Source of the DNA: Actinomycetota bacterium
GTDB lineage: Bacteria; Actinomycetota; Actinomycetes; Streptosporangiales; Streptosporangiaceae
NCBI GenBank assembly: GCA_003168255.1
Contig: PMSU01000040.1
Location: 1 to 34,164, forward strand
DNA: 34,164 nt
Direction of reading: 5' to 3'
The notes beneath the pieces were generated by a model. That model did not search any database and had not been told where the DNA came from. It saw nothing but the letters and a program-made list of their open reading frames with translations. Position numbers and translations under genes: made by a program. Of the stretch, positions 7,123 to 15,027 are shown piece after piece (position 1 is the first letter of the stretch; every line of letters starts with the position of its first letter).

Positions 7123-8268
7123 TCAGCCGGAGCTGTCGCGCCGGCTGCGCTGCCGTAGCCGCACGCCCAGCCAGATAAGGACGACCGCGGTTGCCACCAC
7201 GGGCAGCACCCGCTTGAGTATCGGTCCCGCCGCCACGTCGAGCAGATTGAGCGCGTCGTCCTCCGGCTCGTCGCGCGGCAGGCCGGCGGCCGGCCAGGGC
7301 CGCGCACCGTTGCTGTCCGAAGTCACGGCATCCAATCCGCCGCCGCCGCGTGAACCGGCATCACCGGCGCCGCCGCGCGACCCGGCATCACCGCCGCCGC
7401 CGCGCGACCCGGCATCACCGCCGCCGCCGCGCGTCCCGGCATCACCGCCCACCGCGCGCAAGCCGCCGCCATCCCGCTGTGCGCGATCGCCGGGCGTGCT
7501 GTCCGCCCCGGCATCCCCACCTCGAGTATCGACGGCCGGACCGCTGCCATTCGACGAGGCGGCGCCGTACGGCATGGCTTCCTTGAGCGCGAGCCCGAGA
7601 TCGCTCAGCCTCTGCTCGATCTCGTCGACCGACTTCTCACCGAGGTTCCTGATGGACAGCAGCTCGCTCTCGGTGCGCGAGACGAGCTCGCCCACCGTGT
7701 CGATGCCCTCGCCCTTGAGGCTGTTCAACGACCGGGCCGGGAGGTTCAGCTCCCGGATGGGGATCGCCATGCGATTGTCCGGCACCGCCTCGTTCGGAAG
7801 GACAGATTCTGACCTGCCGCCCGCCGCAAGCTGCTGAGCGAGGTTAGCCGAGAATTTCTCGATGATCCTGCCGCTGACATCGGCCATCACGCCACGGCCG
7901 AATTGAGCCGGCCGCCCGGTGACGTTCAGCGTGGTGTGCACGTTGACCCTGGTCTGGCCGTTCTCCTCGTCCAGCCTGGCCAGGACGGTGGCCGAGGCCG
8001 TGCCCGCGCCCCTGGTCTCCTTGCCGGCTGCCTCGACCTTTATCGAGCGCGTGGCGGCGTCCCGCTCGGTGAAGCGTGCCTTGCCGGTGTAGGTGAGCGC
8101 GATGGGCCCGACCTTGACCTTTATCTTGCCGGTTACCTCGTCGCCGTTCACCTCGTCGACGGTGGCACCCGGCATGCAGGGTGCCACTCGCTGCACATCG
8201 AGCAGCACGTCCCAGGCCTGGTCGGGCGGGACGGGAACGGCGAACGAGTGCTCGAGCTCAATGCTCAT
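7123..8268 (-). CDS. CoxG-like SRPBCC domain fused to an RNA polymerase alpha C-terminal domain, with C-terminal membrane anchor
   Basis: A 381-residue multidomain protein. Residues 1-150 are a CoxG/SRPBCC domain (MSIELEHSFAVPVPPDQAW, PCMPGA, GKIKVKVGPIALTYTG, FGRGVMADVSGRIIEKF); CoxG proteins serve carbon monoxide dehydrogenase at the membrane. Residues 168-230 closely resemble the RNA polymerase alpha-CTD (IPIRELNLPARSLNSLK, DTVGELVSRTESELL, IRNLGEKSVDEI) and keep counterparts of the E. coli DNA-contact residues Arg265, Asn268, Lys298 and Ser299 as Arg179, Asn182, Lys212 and Ser213. A Gly-rich tandem repeat (about 275-311) and a transmembrane helix (about 352-371) with a basic tail follow. 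There is no signal peptide, so the folded domains are probably cytosolic and tail-anchored. No coxSML genes are in the window. The domains are clear; the function of the fusion is unknown. Confidence 0.85.
   Translation of the reverse strand: MSIELEHSFAVPVPPDQAWDVLLDVQRVAPCMPGATVDEVNGDEVTGKIKVKVGPIALTYTGKARFTERDAATRSIKVEAAGKETRGAGTASATVLARLDEENGQTRVNVHTTLNVTGRPAQFGRGVMADVSGRIIEKFSANLAQQLAAGGRSESVLPNEAVPDNRMAIPIRELNLPARSLNSLKGEGIDTVGELVSRTESELLSIRNLGEKSVDEIEQRLSDLGLALKEAMPYGAASSNGSGPAVDTRGGDAGADSTPGDRAQRDGGGLRAVGGDAGTRGGGGDAGSRGGGGDAGSRGGAGDAGSRGGGGLDAVTSDSNGARPWPAAGLPRDEPEDDALNLLDVAAGPILKRVLPVVATAVVLIWLGVRLRQRSRRDSSG
7337..7444. repeat. 27-bp tandem repeat, four copies, inside the CoxG-alpha-CTD gene
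   Basis: Four in-frame 27-bp units (7337-7363, 7364-7390, 7391-7417, 7418-7444), each ending CCCGGCATCA or CCGGCATCA on the plus strand, encode the 9-residue repeat GGGGDAGSR with few changes. They form a flexible linker between the alpha-CTD-like domain and the membrane helix. Being a whole number of codons, copy-number change would keep the frame. Confidence 0.9.
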
Positions 8269-8419
8269 CGCTTCGTACTCTTTCCGGTGCGTGATGCCCT
8301 ATTTGCTCGTCCGGTACGAGCGTTCTTTCCGCCAATTATCCGCCTGTCGGGGGCCGGACGTGCAGCGGGTTCACACTCTGGCGGCCGATAGCTGGTGCTG
8401 GCGCTTGCGCGCCCCGAGC

Positions 8420-9136
8420 TCAGCTGGTCTCCATGACCTGGAATGCTTCGGCCAGCCTGCCCTCGGGCCAGCCTGCCTGCTCGGCGTTGCGGGCCAGCCA
8501 GCCGCGGAGGAATTGCGCCAGATCTTCCATCTGTCCGGTCTGGCTCTGGTGTGCTCGCAGCGCCGCGACCTTGCGCCCGAACGTGTCGGTGACATCCACG
8601 TAGTGGTTGGGCGCGAACCCGGGCATCCATACCTCGCGGACCGTCCAGGCCTCAAGCGCTTCGTCGGCCAGCAGTTCGGGGAACGTGAACGGATTGCGCG
8701 CGTCCGGGTAGACGGCATCGAGCGCGGCGGAGCCGACCGCCCGGTGGTCGGGATGGCTGGGCGGCATCCGGACGTAGTTCCGCTCGGGCGTCGGGCAGAG
8801 CACCCGGTCCGGGCGGACCTGCCTGATCACCCTGGCCAGATCCTTGCGCAGGCCGAGGGTGGCTTCCACCTGGCCGTCGGGGTAGCCGAGGAAACGCAGG
8901 TCGGACACGCCCACGCACTTGGCCGCCGCGGTCTGTTCGCCCCTGCGCATCGGGGCGATCTCCTGCCGCGGGACCGACTCGTCGTAGCCGCCGGCATCGC
9001 CGTCGGTGACCACGCAGTAGGTGACCTCTATTCCGGCGTCGGTCCACAGCGCGACCGTGCCAGCGGCGGAGAAGTCCACGTCGTCGGGGTGGGCGACGAT
9101 CACCAGGATCCGCTTGATCTCAGAATCTTCCAGCAC
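8420..9136 (-). CDS. PIG-L/LmbE-family zinc-dependent deacetylase
   Basis: A 238-residue protein of the family of N-acetylglucosaminyl deacetylases and mycothiol enzymes (MshB, Mca). The N-terminal zinc/catalytic motif AHPDD is at residues 15-19 (His16, Asp18, Asp19) and the second zinc histidine is in SHPDHRAVG. The middle has VVTDGDAGGYD and RRGEQTAAAKCVGV, typical of the family. The start is GTG 9136, with AGGAGA about 10 nt upstream; it lies 37 nt after the stop of the amine oxidase gene, so the two are probably co-transcribed. The substrate cannot be assigned; the length is shorter than MshB or Mca (about 300), so a generic PIG-L deacetylase is safer than a mycothiol role. A 151-nt gap separates it from the CoxG-like gene. 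Confidence 0.85.
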   Translation of the reverse strand: MLEDSEIKRILVIVAHPDDVDFSAAGTVALWTDAGIEVTYCVVTDGDAGGYDESVPRQEIAPMRRGEQTAAAKCVGVSDLRFLGYPDGQVEATLGLRKDLARVIRQVRPDRVLCPTPERNYVRMPPSHPDHRAVGSAALDAVYPDARNPFTFPELLADEALEAWTVREVWMPGFAPNHYVDVTDTFGRKVAALRAHQSQTGQMEDLAQFLRGWLARNAEQAGWPEGRLAEAFQVMETS

Positions 9137-9173
9137 GCTTACGTATCTCCTACTGCGTTTTCCGCATCTCTAG

Positions 9174-10853
9174 TCAGCCGATGATCTCTCGTGCGCAACG
9201 GTAGCCGCTCCGCAGACCGCCCTCGATGAAGCCCTGGAAGTTGACCGACGTGTGCTCACCGGCGAAATGCAGCGAGCCGTGCTGGCGACCTTGTATCCCG
9301 TTGAAGGCGGTGTACTGGCCAACCTTCAAATACGAGTAGGCGCCACCGATGTGCGGGTCGCCCGATGACCAGGCGTAGTAAGCCTTCCCGCAGTATGCCG
9401 ACGAGATGCCCGGCCAGAACTGCTCGTAGCACGCGAGGTAGTCCGCCACCATCGACGCCGGAGCGGGACCGTAGTACGAATCCAGCTGGTAGCGGCGCCC
9501 GATGTCGGCACCGGTGGCGCCGCCCGGCAAGGCAATCAGGATCCCGTGCCGGCCGGGCTGGTCGATGGTCGTTTCCCAGGCGCCCTGCGCGATCTCATCG
9601 GTGTAGAGATTGGCTGTCCAGCCATCGGCGTTCCACACCCGGCTCGAGAACTGCATCTGGATCTTCGAGTTAGAGCCCAGCGGCTCCTCCCGGATCGCCC
9701 GCAACTGGGCAGGCGGAAGATCGACACCCCGGAACCGCACGTCGCGCAGCTTGGTGAACGGCAATGCCAAGACGACCTGATCTGCGACGACGTCACGCGT
9801 CCCGGACCCGCGGCCGAACGTGCACCGCCATCGCCCGTTGCCCTGACTCGCCAGGCCGACAAGTTTGTGGCCGAGCCGGACGGTGCCGGCTGGCAGCCGC
9901 TCGATGAGTCCCGAGATCAGCTGGTCGTTGCCGCCCCGGATGTGCCACTTCTCGTCCGTGCCGGACAGCTCGGGTCGGCCCTTCGGCTGACGATCGCTGG
10001 GAACGCTGTCATATTCACCGAGCAGGTACACCAGGTTGAGGGCCGATTCCTCCTCGACGGGGCCGCCGAACTCGTCCAGGACGATGGCAACGCAGAGCTG
10101 TCCGAAGTCGGAATCGATACCGCCGGGGATGTACTTCTCGATCCAGTCGGTGCACGACATGGCGTCCCACCGCTTGGCCCATGCGCTGCCGCGGTCATAC
10201 AGGGTTGGCCAGGGCGCCTTGTGAAACGCTGCATCGTGGAACAGCTCCCAGGCCCACTCGTGCCAGTCATGGTCGAGTGCCTGCTGCGTCCAGTTCCTGC
10301 CCCCGAACCGGAACTGGTACTGCTCCGGATGGGTGCCGGCCGGGAACTTGTCGACAGCGTCCAGAATGAGCCCCAGGCCGCGCGCTAGCTGCCGCGTCGC
10401 CACATGCTCGGTTGAGATGAATTCGGCGTGCTCTTCGGCATACTGACCGCCGTCGAAGTACCCCCGCAGCGTGTACAGCCGGCCGCCTGGGCGGTCGGCG
10501 TTGTACTCGTAGACCTCGCTGGCGATGCCGCGGGACTGCCACAGCCGGTACGCGCAGCCGAGCCCGGCGATGCCGGAGCCGATGATCACGACTCGCTCAG
10601 CCGGCCTCGACCGCGTACTCGGCCGTTGCGGCTCGGCGAGCCAGCCTGGCAGCACGGCACCCGCACCCGTTGCCAGGCCGCCTTCCAGCAGGCGCCGCCG
10701 CGTCCAGGGGGTAGTAGTCGCGCCAGGTCCTGGCTCGACGCCGGCCACGGCTGCCGAGGCCTCGTCGATATCGCACCCAGTCCTGCGGGCATACAGAGCG
10801 GCCATCTGGGCGGTCGCGAGAGATCGGGCGGCGGCCGACCGGCGTTCTCTCAT
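9174..10853 (-). CDS. Flavin-dependent amine oxidase, probably Tat-exported
   Basis: A 559-residue FAD enzyme of the monoamine-oxidase family, which oxidises amines to aldehydes or imines with O2. The dinucleotide-binding motif GSGIAG is at 92-97, followed by the RPGGRLYT flavin motif; the C-terminal FAD signature is HFAGEHTSVNFQGFIEGGLRSG. Before the enzyme domain is a twin-arginine-like stretch, TRRRLLEGGLATGAGAVLPG (51-70), which suggests export of the folded flavoprotein, although its n-region of about 50 residues is unusually long. The ATG at 10853 has AGGGAG about 8 nt upstream. It is followed at 37 nt by the PIG-L deacetylase gene. Substrate unknown. Confidence 0.88.
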   Translation of the reverse strand: MRERRSAAARSLATAQMAALYARRTGCDIDEASAAVAGVEPGPGATTTPWTRRRLLEGGLATGAGAVLPGWLAEPQRPSTRSRPAERVVIIGSGIAGLGCAYRLWQSRGIASEVYEYNADRPGGRLYTLRGYFDGGQYAEEHAEFISTEHVATRQLARGLGLILDAVDKFPAGTHPEQYQFRFGGRNWTQQALDHDWHEWAWELFHDAAFHKAPWPTLYDRGSAWAKRWDAMSCTDWIEKYIPGGIDSDFGQLCVAIVLDEFGGPVEEESALNLVYLLGEYDSVPSDRQPKGRPELSGTDEKWHIRGGNDQLISGLIERLPAGTVRLGHKLVGLASQGNGRWRCTFGRGSGTRDVVADQVVLALPFTKLRDVRFRGVDLPPAQLRAIREEPLGSNSKIQMQFSSRVWNADGWTANLYTDEIAQGAWETTIDQPGRHGILIALPGGATGADIGRRYQLDSYYGPAPASMVADYLACYEQFWPGISSAYCGKAYYAWSSGDPHIGGAYSYLKVGQYTAFNGIQGRQHGSLHFAGEHTSVNFQGFIEGGLRSGYRCAREIIG

Positions 10854-11140
10854 CCCGGATCTCCCTAAGGCATTGTGGGCCCGCTCACGATCCTACGAAG
10901 TCCAGCGCGAACCGGCGCCGAGCGGCGGCGAACTGGCGGCGGAGCGGCGCCGGGCGGCGGCGAACCGGCGGCGGAGCGGCGAAGTGATTCCGGCGGGGTC
11001 CTCTGCGGCTGCCGTGTCATAGCGAGAGGCGAAGTTTCGGTCGCCGAAGGCACGGCAACCCGCCAAGGCCGCGACCGCTACCCACTCCCATAACACAGAA
11101 CCCGACCGTCACGCCCCTCCCAGTTTGGCCGAACCCCACC

Positions 11141-11194
11141 AAGATCGAAGTGACAGGGCCTACCACCGGTGGGGGGCTATCTCACATCCATCTC
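11141..11194. repeat. Dispersed palindrome, copy C (54 nt, no tail)
   Basis: The same 54-nt length and ACCGGT centre as copy A, with diverged arms (AAGATCGAAGTG ... CACATCCATCTC) and a GGGGGGCTA right half like copy B. The 110-nt tail shared by copies A and B is missing. It lies about 140 nt beyond the pstB stop and could act as a transcription terminator for the pst operon. Confidence 0.65.
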
Positions 11195-11240
11195 CTGGAG
11201 TGGGCGCGGAGTGGGCGGCCAGGTGCAGGGCTGCGCCAGC

Positions 11241-11305
11241 GCGCGCAGTCAGGCAGCAAGCGCCAACGCGCGCAGTCAGGCAGCAAGCGCCAGCGCGCAG
11301 TCAGG
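11241..11305. repeat. 26-27-bp tandem repeat, about 2.4 copies
   Basis: GCGCGCAGTCAGGCAGCAAG plus a CGCCAAC/CGCCAG end occurs twice head-to-tail, then a partial third copy (CGCGCAGTCAGGC). It is non-coding and just beyond the pstB stop. There are no spacers, so it is not a CRISPR array. Confidence 0.7.
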
Positions 11306-11334
11306 CGCCAGGCGGCAGGCGCGCCGCCGCTTGC

Positions 11335-12381
11335 TCAGCCGAACCGGCCGTGCACGTAGTCCGCGGTCCGCGGGTCGACGGGATCATCGAAGACCTTCTC
11401 GGTGGGCCCGGACTCCACGATGTGCCCGGGCGTTCCCTCGGCGGCCAGGAAGAACGCGCAGTACTTGGACACCCGCTGCGCCTGCTGCATGTTGTGCGTG
11501 ACGATGACGATCGTCACCTGGTTCTGTAGTTCGGTGATCGTCTCCTCGATGCGCCGGGTGGACGTCGGGTCCAGGGCCGAGCACGGCTCGTCCATCAGCA
11601 GCACGCTTGGCGAGATCGCCAGCGACCGGGCGATGCACAATCGCTGCTGCTGGCCTCCCGACAGTGCGCCGCCCGGAGTGCGGAGCCTGCGCTGCACCTC
11701 ACCCCACAGCCCGGCGCGGCGCAGGCTGGTCTCGACCACGTGGTCCTTGTTGCTGACCTTGATGCCGGCCAGCTTCAGCCCGCTGGCCACGTTGTCGTAG
11801 ATGGACATGGCCGGGAAGGGGTTCGGCTTCTGGAACACCATCCCGATCCGGCGCCGTACGTCGGCGGGCCGCTGGCTGGGGTGGTAGATGTCCTCGTCGG
11901 CCAGCAGCACCTCGCCGGCCAGCGCCGCGCCGCGCACCATCTCGTGCATCCGGTTGAGGATCCGCAGGAAGGTGGACTTGCCGCAGCCCGACGGGCCGAT
12001 CAGCGCGGTGACCCTGCCCGGCTGCATGTCGAGCGACACGCGATCGAGCACCTTGTTGGAGCCGAACCAGGCCGACACGTTGCGCGCCTCTAGGCCGAGG
12101 AGCGGACCAGAGCCGAGGTGCGGACTGCTCGCCCCGACGTAGTCGATCATGGACGTTTCAGGCCCGGCCACCGTCGCTGTACCGGTCCCCGCCCCCCCCG
12201 ACGAGGCATGCCCGTCCGGCTGGCCGGCCGCTAGTGGCCCTGCGGGCCACCCGGACGGCCAGTGCGGGCCCGACGGGCTGTCAGCCCCGTTGGCGCCCGG
12301 CCGCGCATGCCGTGGCTGATCATGGTCTGGCTGGCTGGACTCAGTAGTCACCGGGCTGGCTCCACTCATCTGTGCTGTCAT
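11335..12381 (-). CDS. pstB: Phosphate ABC transporter ATP-binding protein
   Basis: A 348-residue ABC ATPase that powers the PstSCAB phosphate importer. Walker A is GPSGCGKST, the Q-loop region [16 protein letters not shown] is diagnostic for PstB, the signature is LSGGQQQR, Walker B is [13 protein letters not shown], and the switch histidine is in [12 protein letters not shown]. An unusual Pro/Gly/Ala-rich extension of about 90 residues precedes the ATPase domain, which starts near [11 protein letters not shown]; normal PstB is about 260 residues. ATG 12381 is chosen because AGGGA sits 6 nt upstream and it lies 17 nt after the preceding stop; an internal ATG nearer the domain (MIDYVG) could be a second start. 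It is the last gene of the pst operon, separated from pstA by three extra genes. Confidence 0.95.
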   Translation of the reverse strand: MTAQMSGASPVTTESSQPDHDQPRHARPGANGADSPSGPHWPSGWPAGPLAAGQPDGHASSGGAGTGTATVAGPETSMIDYVGASSPHLGSGPLLGLEARNVSAWFGSNKVLDRVSLDMQPGRVTALIGPSGCGKSTFLRILNRMHEMVRGAALAGEVLLADEDIYHPSQRPADVRRRIGMVFQKPNPFPAMSIYDNVASGLKLAGIKVSNKDHVVETSLRRAGLWGEVQRRLRTPGGALSGGQQQRLCIARSLAISPSVLLMDEPCSALDPTSTRRIEETITELQNQVTIVIVTHNMQQAQRVSKYCAFFLAAEGTPGHIVESGPTEKVFDDPVDPRTADYVHGRFG

Positions 12382-12398
12382 CGGTTTCCCTGGTGGCG

Positions 12399-13343
12399 TC
12401 AGTAAAGGTTGGGTAGCAGCGCTGCGAGGTTTTCGTACAGGTTCCACACGATGGCCAGCGCGATGGGGACCACGGCCATATACGCGGGCCAGCGCGACCA
12501 GCGAGCCGCCGCGATCGTTCCCCCGGCCGAGACGATCACCAGGGCCAGGCCCCATGCCATGGTCAGGATCAGGGTGTTTGGGTCGTTTCCTAGCGCCAGC
12601 TCCGCGGAGCTGACCGCCGGTCGGCCGCCTGGGTCGGGCTGGGCGGCTGAGGTGAGATTGGCATCGACCTCGATGTAGTGGCTCGGCTCGAGATCTGAGT
12701 CGGCGGTCAGCAGCAGCAGCTGGTTGGGCGCTGTGTTGATCAGTATCGGACGACGGCTGTCACCGACCAGCTTGACCACATAAGTGGCTGTGCCCTGGCC
12801 GGTGGTGACCGTGATCTTCTCACCAGGCTTGACCAGCGGCACCCGGGCGAACGGCGCGCCGAATGTCGCCCGCCGTCCGTAAAGCACGGAGATCCCGGCC
12901 TGACCTGGCAGCGGCGTGTCACGTAGGTGCCCGGGACCGCTGGTCAGGTTCTCCGGGCTGGTTCCCTCCACTACGACCTCGCCCCGCAGGCCGATCGCCG
13001 GGATGTTGAGGATCGCAACCGGCGAGCCGGGCTTGGGCGAACCGAGCGGGGCCACGGCAACCGCCAGCTGACCGCTCAGCGTCGCGTAGAGCGTTGTCTG
13101 CGTCCGCGCCTCCTGAACACCAGACAGGTAGTACAGATAGCCGGCGAACCCCAGCACGAGCATGGCGAGCAGGGTCACCCCGACGCCGATGCCCTGGGCT
13201 ATGCCGCCGCCCGGGTGCGGGCCTGGCGACGCTGCGCTAGCGCCCGGCCGCGGGCCTGGCGATGGCTTCGCCGGCTCAGGGCCGGCACCCGTTGGTGCCG
13301 GCCGCGGGCCCCCCGCCTTCGCTTCGCTCTCAACCGCCGTCAT
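12399..13343 (-). CDS. Sortase-fold membrane protein lacking catalytic His and Cys
   Basis: A 314-residue protein: a Pro/Gly/Ala-rich cytosolic head, a transmembrane helix (about 53-73), an extracytoplasmic sortase-like domain (about 105-232), then two more predicted membrane segments (about 258-278 and 286-305). The domain has sortase landmarks: [35 protein letters not shown]. Active class E/F sortases then have the catalytic histidine in a VxxGHRTTxGAPF context; here it reads [13 protein letters not shown] (residues 153-165), with Arg in place of His. The later LTLTTCxP block with the catalytic Cys is LLLLTADSD (about 209-217), without Cys. It is probably not a transpeptidase. ATG 13343 has GAGGAA 5-6 nt upstream. 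It lies between the PstS-like gene and pstB, suggesting a structural or binding role in phosphate uptake. Confidence 0.8.
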   Translation of the reverse strand: MTAVESEAKAGGPRPAPTGAGPEPAKPSPGPRPGASAASPGPHPGGGIAQGIGVGVTLLAMLVLGFAGYLYYLSGVQEARTQTTLYATLSGQLAVAVAPLGSPKPGSPVAILNIPAIGLRGEVVVEGTSPENLTSGPGHLRDTPLPGQAGISVLYGRRATFGAPFARVPLVKPGEKITVTTGQGTATYVVKLVGDSRRPILINTAPNQLLLLTADSDLEPSHYIEVDANLTSAAQPDPGGRPAVSSAELALGNDPNTLILTMAWGLALVIVSAGGTIAAARWSRWPAYMAVVPIALAIVWNLYENLAALLPNLY

Positions 13344-13380
13344 CAAATTCCTCGCTGGTCCGATGGATATCTGCCGTCGG

Positions 13381-15027
13381 CTAGGTCCCCGCCTGCTTTC
13401 TGCGGCGGCGCAGCCAGGCACCGACAGCCGGCGGCGTGGCGACCGCCGCGACGACAGCAAGCGCCGTCAGCACTGCGAGCAATGCTCTATCCGTGCCGTT
13501 GCTGGCCAGGTTGACGACGCTGCCTGTCACATTTGCCGCGCCCACGGTGGGTCCGGTGGTGGTTGCCGAGCCCCCCGTCGCCGGATTGGATCCGCTGGAA
13601 CTGCTCTTGCCGTTGGATCCAGTGGAACCGCTGCCGGTTGAACCGCTGGAGCCGGTACCCGTCGTCGCGTGGCCGTTCTTCACGACGCAGTTGAGCGGCG
13701 CGCCAAGCTTCTGGCAGGGCGACGGATAGGGAGCGGTGTCCAGCAGCTCGTTCTTGCCGTCCTCGAAGGTCGGGTTCTGGCAATTTGCGTACGATTTCAT
13801 GTTGGGCGCGCCCACGGTACCCGGGATCTCATTGACCTGCTCGAACGCGCCCGTCACCAGGTTGAGGGGCAGTGGCGAGTACCCGAGTTCGGGCATCTGT
13901 TTCTGCCCGCCGCAAAGGAAGTAGTTGATGAACGTGCTGAGCGTCCGTCCCGCGCCGTCGTTGAAGAACGGCGGCTCCTTGGTCCCTGTTCTCGGCACGA
14001 TCAGGTAGCTGTAGCTGGACAGCGGGTAGGACCGCGGGTCATTGAACGTGTAGACGCTGTCGAGATCCTGCTGGAGGAAGTTCGGGCTGCTGCGGTCCTC
14101 GTCGATCTCGGCCTTGGTCAGCGCGACCGCCACGTTCGACGCCGTCGGCCCCACGAAGTAGCCGGCCGGGTTGAGCAGTTGTACCACCGGGTAGTGGGCG
14201 TTGAGCGCGTAGGCGTACTCGTCGTAGCCGATGGAACCCTCGCCGTAGCTGGAAGTGATGTAGTCGGCGACGTTGTTCGAGCCGTTCTGCGCCTTGGCGT
14301 TGCCGAACTGGGGGTAGAACTCCGTCTGGCCGCACGGCATGGTGATGCCCGGGTGGACCTTCGCGCAGAACGCGTTCCACTCGCTGGTGTACTGGAGCGA
14401 CATCCAGCGGGTGAAGAAGTAGGTCGCCCCGGAGCCGTCCGAGCGGATGACCGGGGTGATGGGCTCGTTCGGGAGCTGCGCCCCGTAGTCGTGAGTGATC
14501 TCCGGGTTATCCCAGTTCGTGATCGTGCCAGTGAAGATCTTCATGAGGGTCAAGCCGGACAGCCGCAGGTTGCGGATCAGGTGGCCGGCCACGGTCAGGT
14601 GGTACATGAACGCGGTGCCGCCGGCCGTGTCGGGGATATAGGAATAGCCCCAGGGGGACACCTCCGCGCCGGTGCCCGCCAGCTTGTCCTGGCCGTTGCG
14701 GAACGGCGGGTCCGAGCCTGCGAAGTCGACCGAGCCGCCCTGCATGTAGTCCTGACGGCCCTCCGCGGATCCGTCGGGGTTGTAGTTGACGACGATGCCC
14801 TGCGGGCGAACATCGTCCGCCCACTGGTAAAGGGCGACCGAGGCCCACGACGAGCCAGAGCCATCGATGGTCGTGTAGGTACCGGCAAAGGCAGGCCGCG
14901 GCATGATCAGCCCGAGCGGGCAGAGCAGTGCCACGATGGCGATCCTGGTTCGTCGCCTGCTCCCGGCGGGGCGGCGGCCTGGGGCCGGCCGATGTAGGTG
15001 GCCTAGCAGGCCTGAACGGGAACTCAC
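13381..15027 (-). CDS. PstS-like phosphate-binding protein with C-terminal wall/membrane anchor
   Basis: A 548-residue exported protein. After a signal peptide (RRRTRIAIVALLCPLGL, ending AFA) comes a PstS fold: GSGSSWASVALYQWADD, NYNPDGSAEGR, VDFAGSDPPF, TNWDNPEI, and the phosphate-loop-like RSDGSGATYFFTRW. A Ser/Gly/Thr-rich stalk leads to a tail shaped like a sortase signal: LASNG (507-511), a hydrophobic helix (about 515-538) and RRRRK (540-544). There is no lipobox. The GTG start at 15027 overlaps the preceding TAG stop by one base (TAGTG) and has GGAGGAAG just upstream, implying translational coupling. It lies in the pst operon directly before the sortase-like gene. It probably presents phosphate to PstCA from the outer membrane face; ligand inferred from family and context. 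Confidence 0.85.
   Translation of the reverse strand: MSSRSGLLGHLHRPAPGRRPAGSRRRTRIAIVALLCPLGLIMPRPAFAGTYTTIDGSGSSWASVALYQWADDVRPQGIVVNYNPDGSAEGRQDYMQGGSVDFAGSDPPFRNGQDKLAGTGAEVSPWGYSYIPDTAGGTAFMYHLTVAGHLIRNLRLSGLTLMKIFTGTITNWDNPEITHDYGAQLPNEPITPVIRSDGSGATYFFTRWMSLQYTSEWNAFCAKVHPGITMPCGQTEFYPQFGNAKAQNGSNNVADYITSSYGEGSIGYDEYAYALNAHYPVVQLLNPAGYFVGPTASNVAVALTKAEIDEDRSSPNFLQQDLDSVYTFNDPRSYPLSSYSYLIVPRTGTKEPPFFNDGAGRTLSTFINYFLCGGQKQMPELGYSPLPLNLVTGAFEQVNEIPGTVGAPNMKSYANCQNPTFEDGKNELLDTAPYPSPCQKLGAPLNCVVKNGHATTGTGSSGSTGSGSTGSNGKSSSSGSNPATGGSATTTGPTVGAANVTGSVVNLASNGTDRALLAVLTALAVVAAVATPPAVGAWLRRRRKQAGT

Larger units (their letters stand above)
10854..11334. other. 481-nt intergenic region rich in repeats
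   Basis: No gene is recognisable between the amine oxidase start and the pstB stop. It holds an imperfect GC-rich repeat built on GCGAACCGGCGGCGGAGCGG-like units (10907-10983), the palindrome copy C (11141-11194) and a 26-27-bp tandem repeat (11241-11305). The promoter and Shine-Dalgarno (AGGGAG) of the amine oxidase lie at the left end. Short frames here have no family resemblance. Confidence 0.55.

Noticed and set aside
11241..11305. CRISPR-like repeats
   Set aside because: The units are directly adjacent with no unique spacers, and no cas genes are in the window.
13669..14997. A 442-codon plus-strand open frame
   Set aside because: Antisense to the PstS-like gene, rich in Arg/Val/Gly with no recognisable domain.
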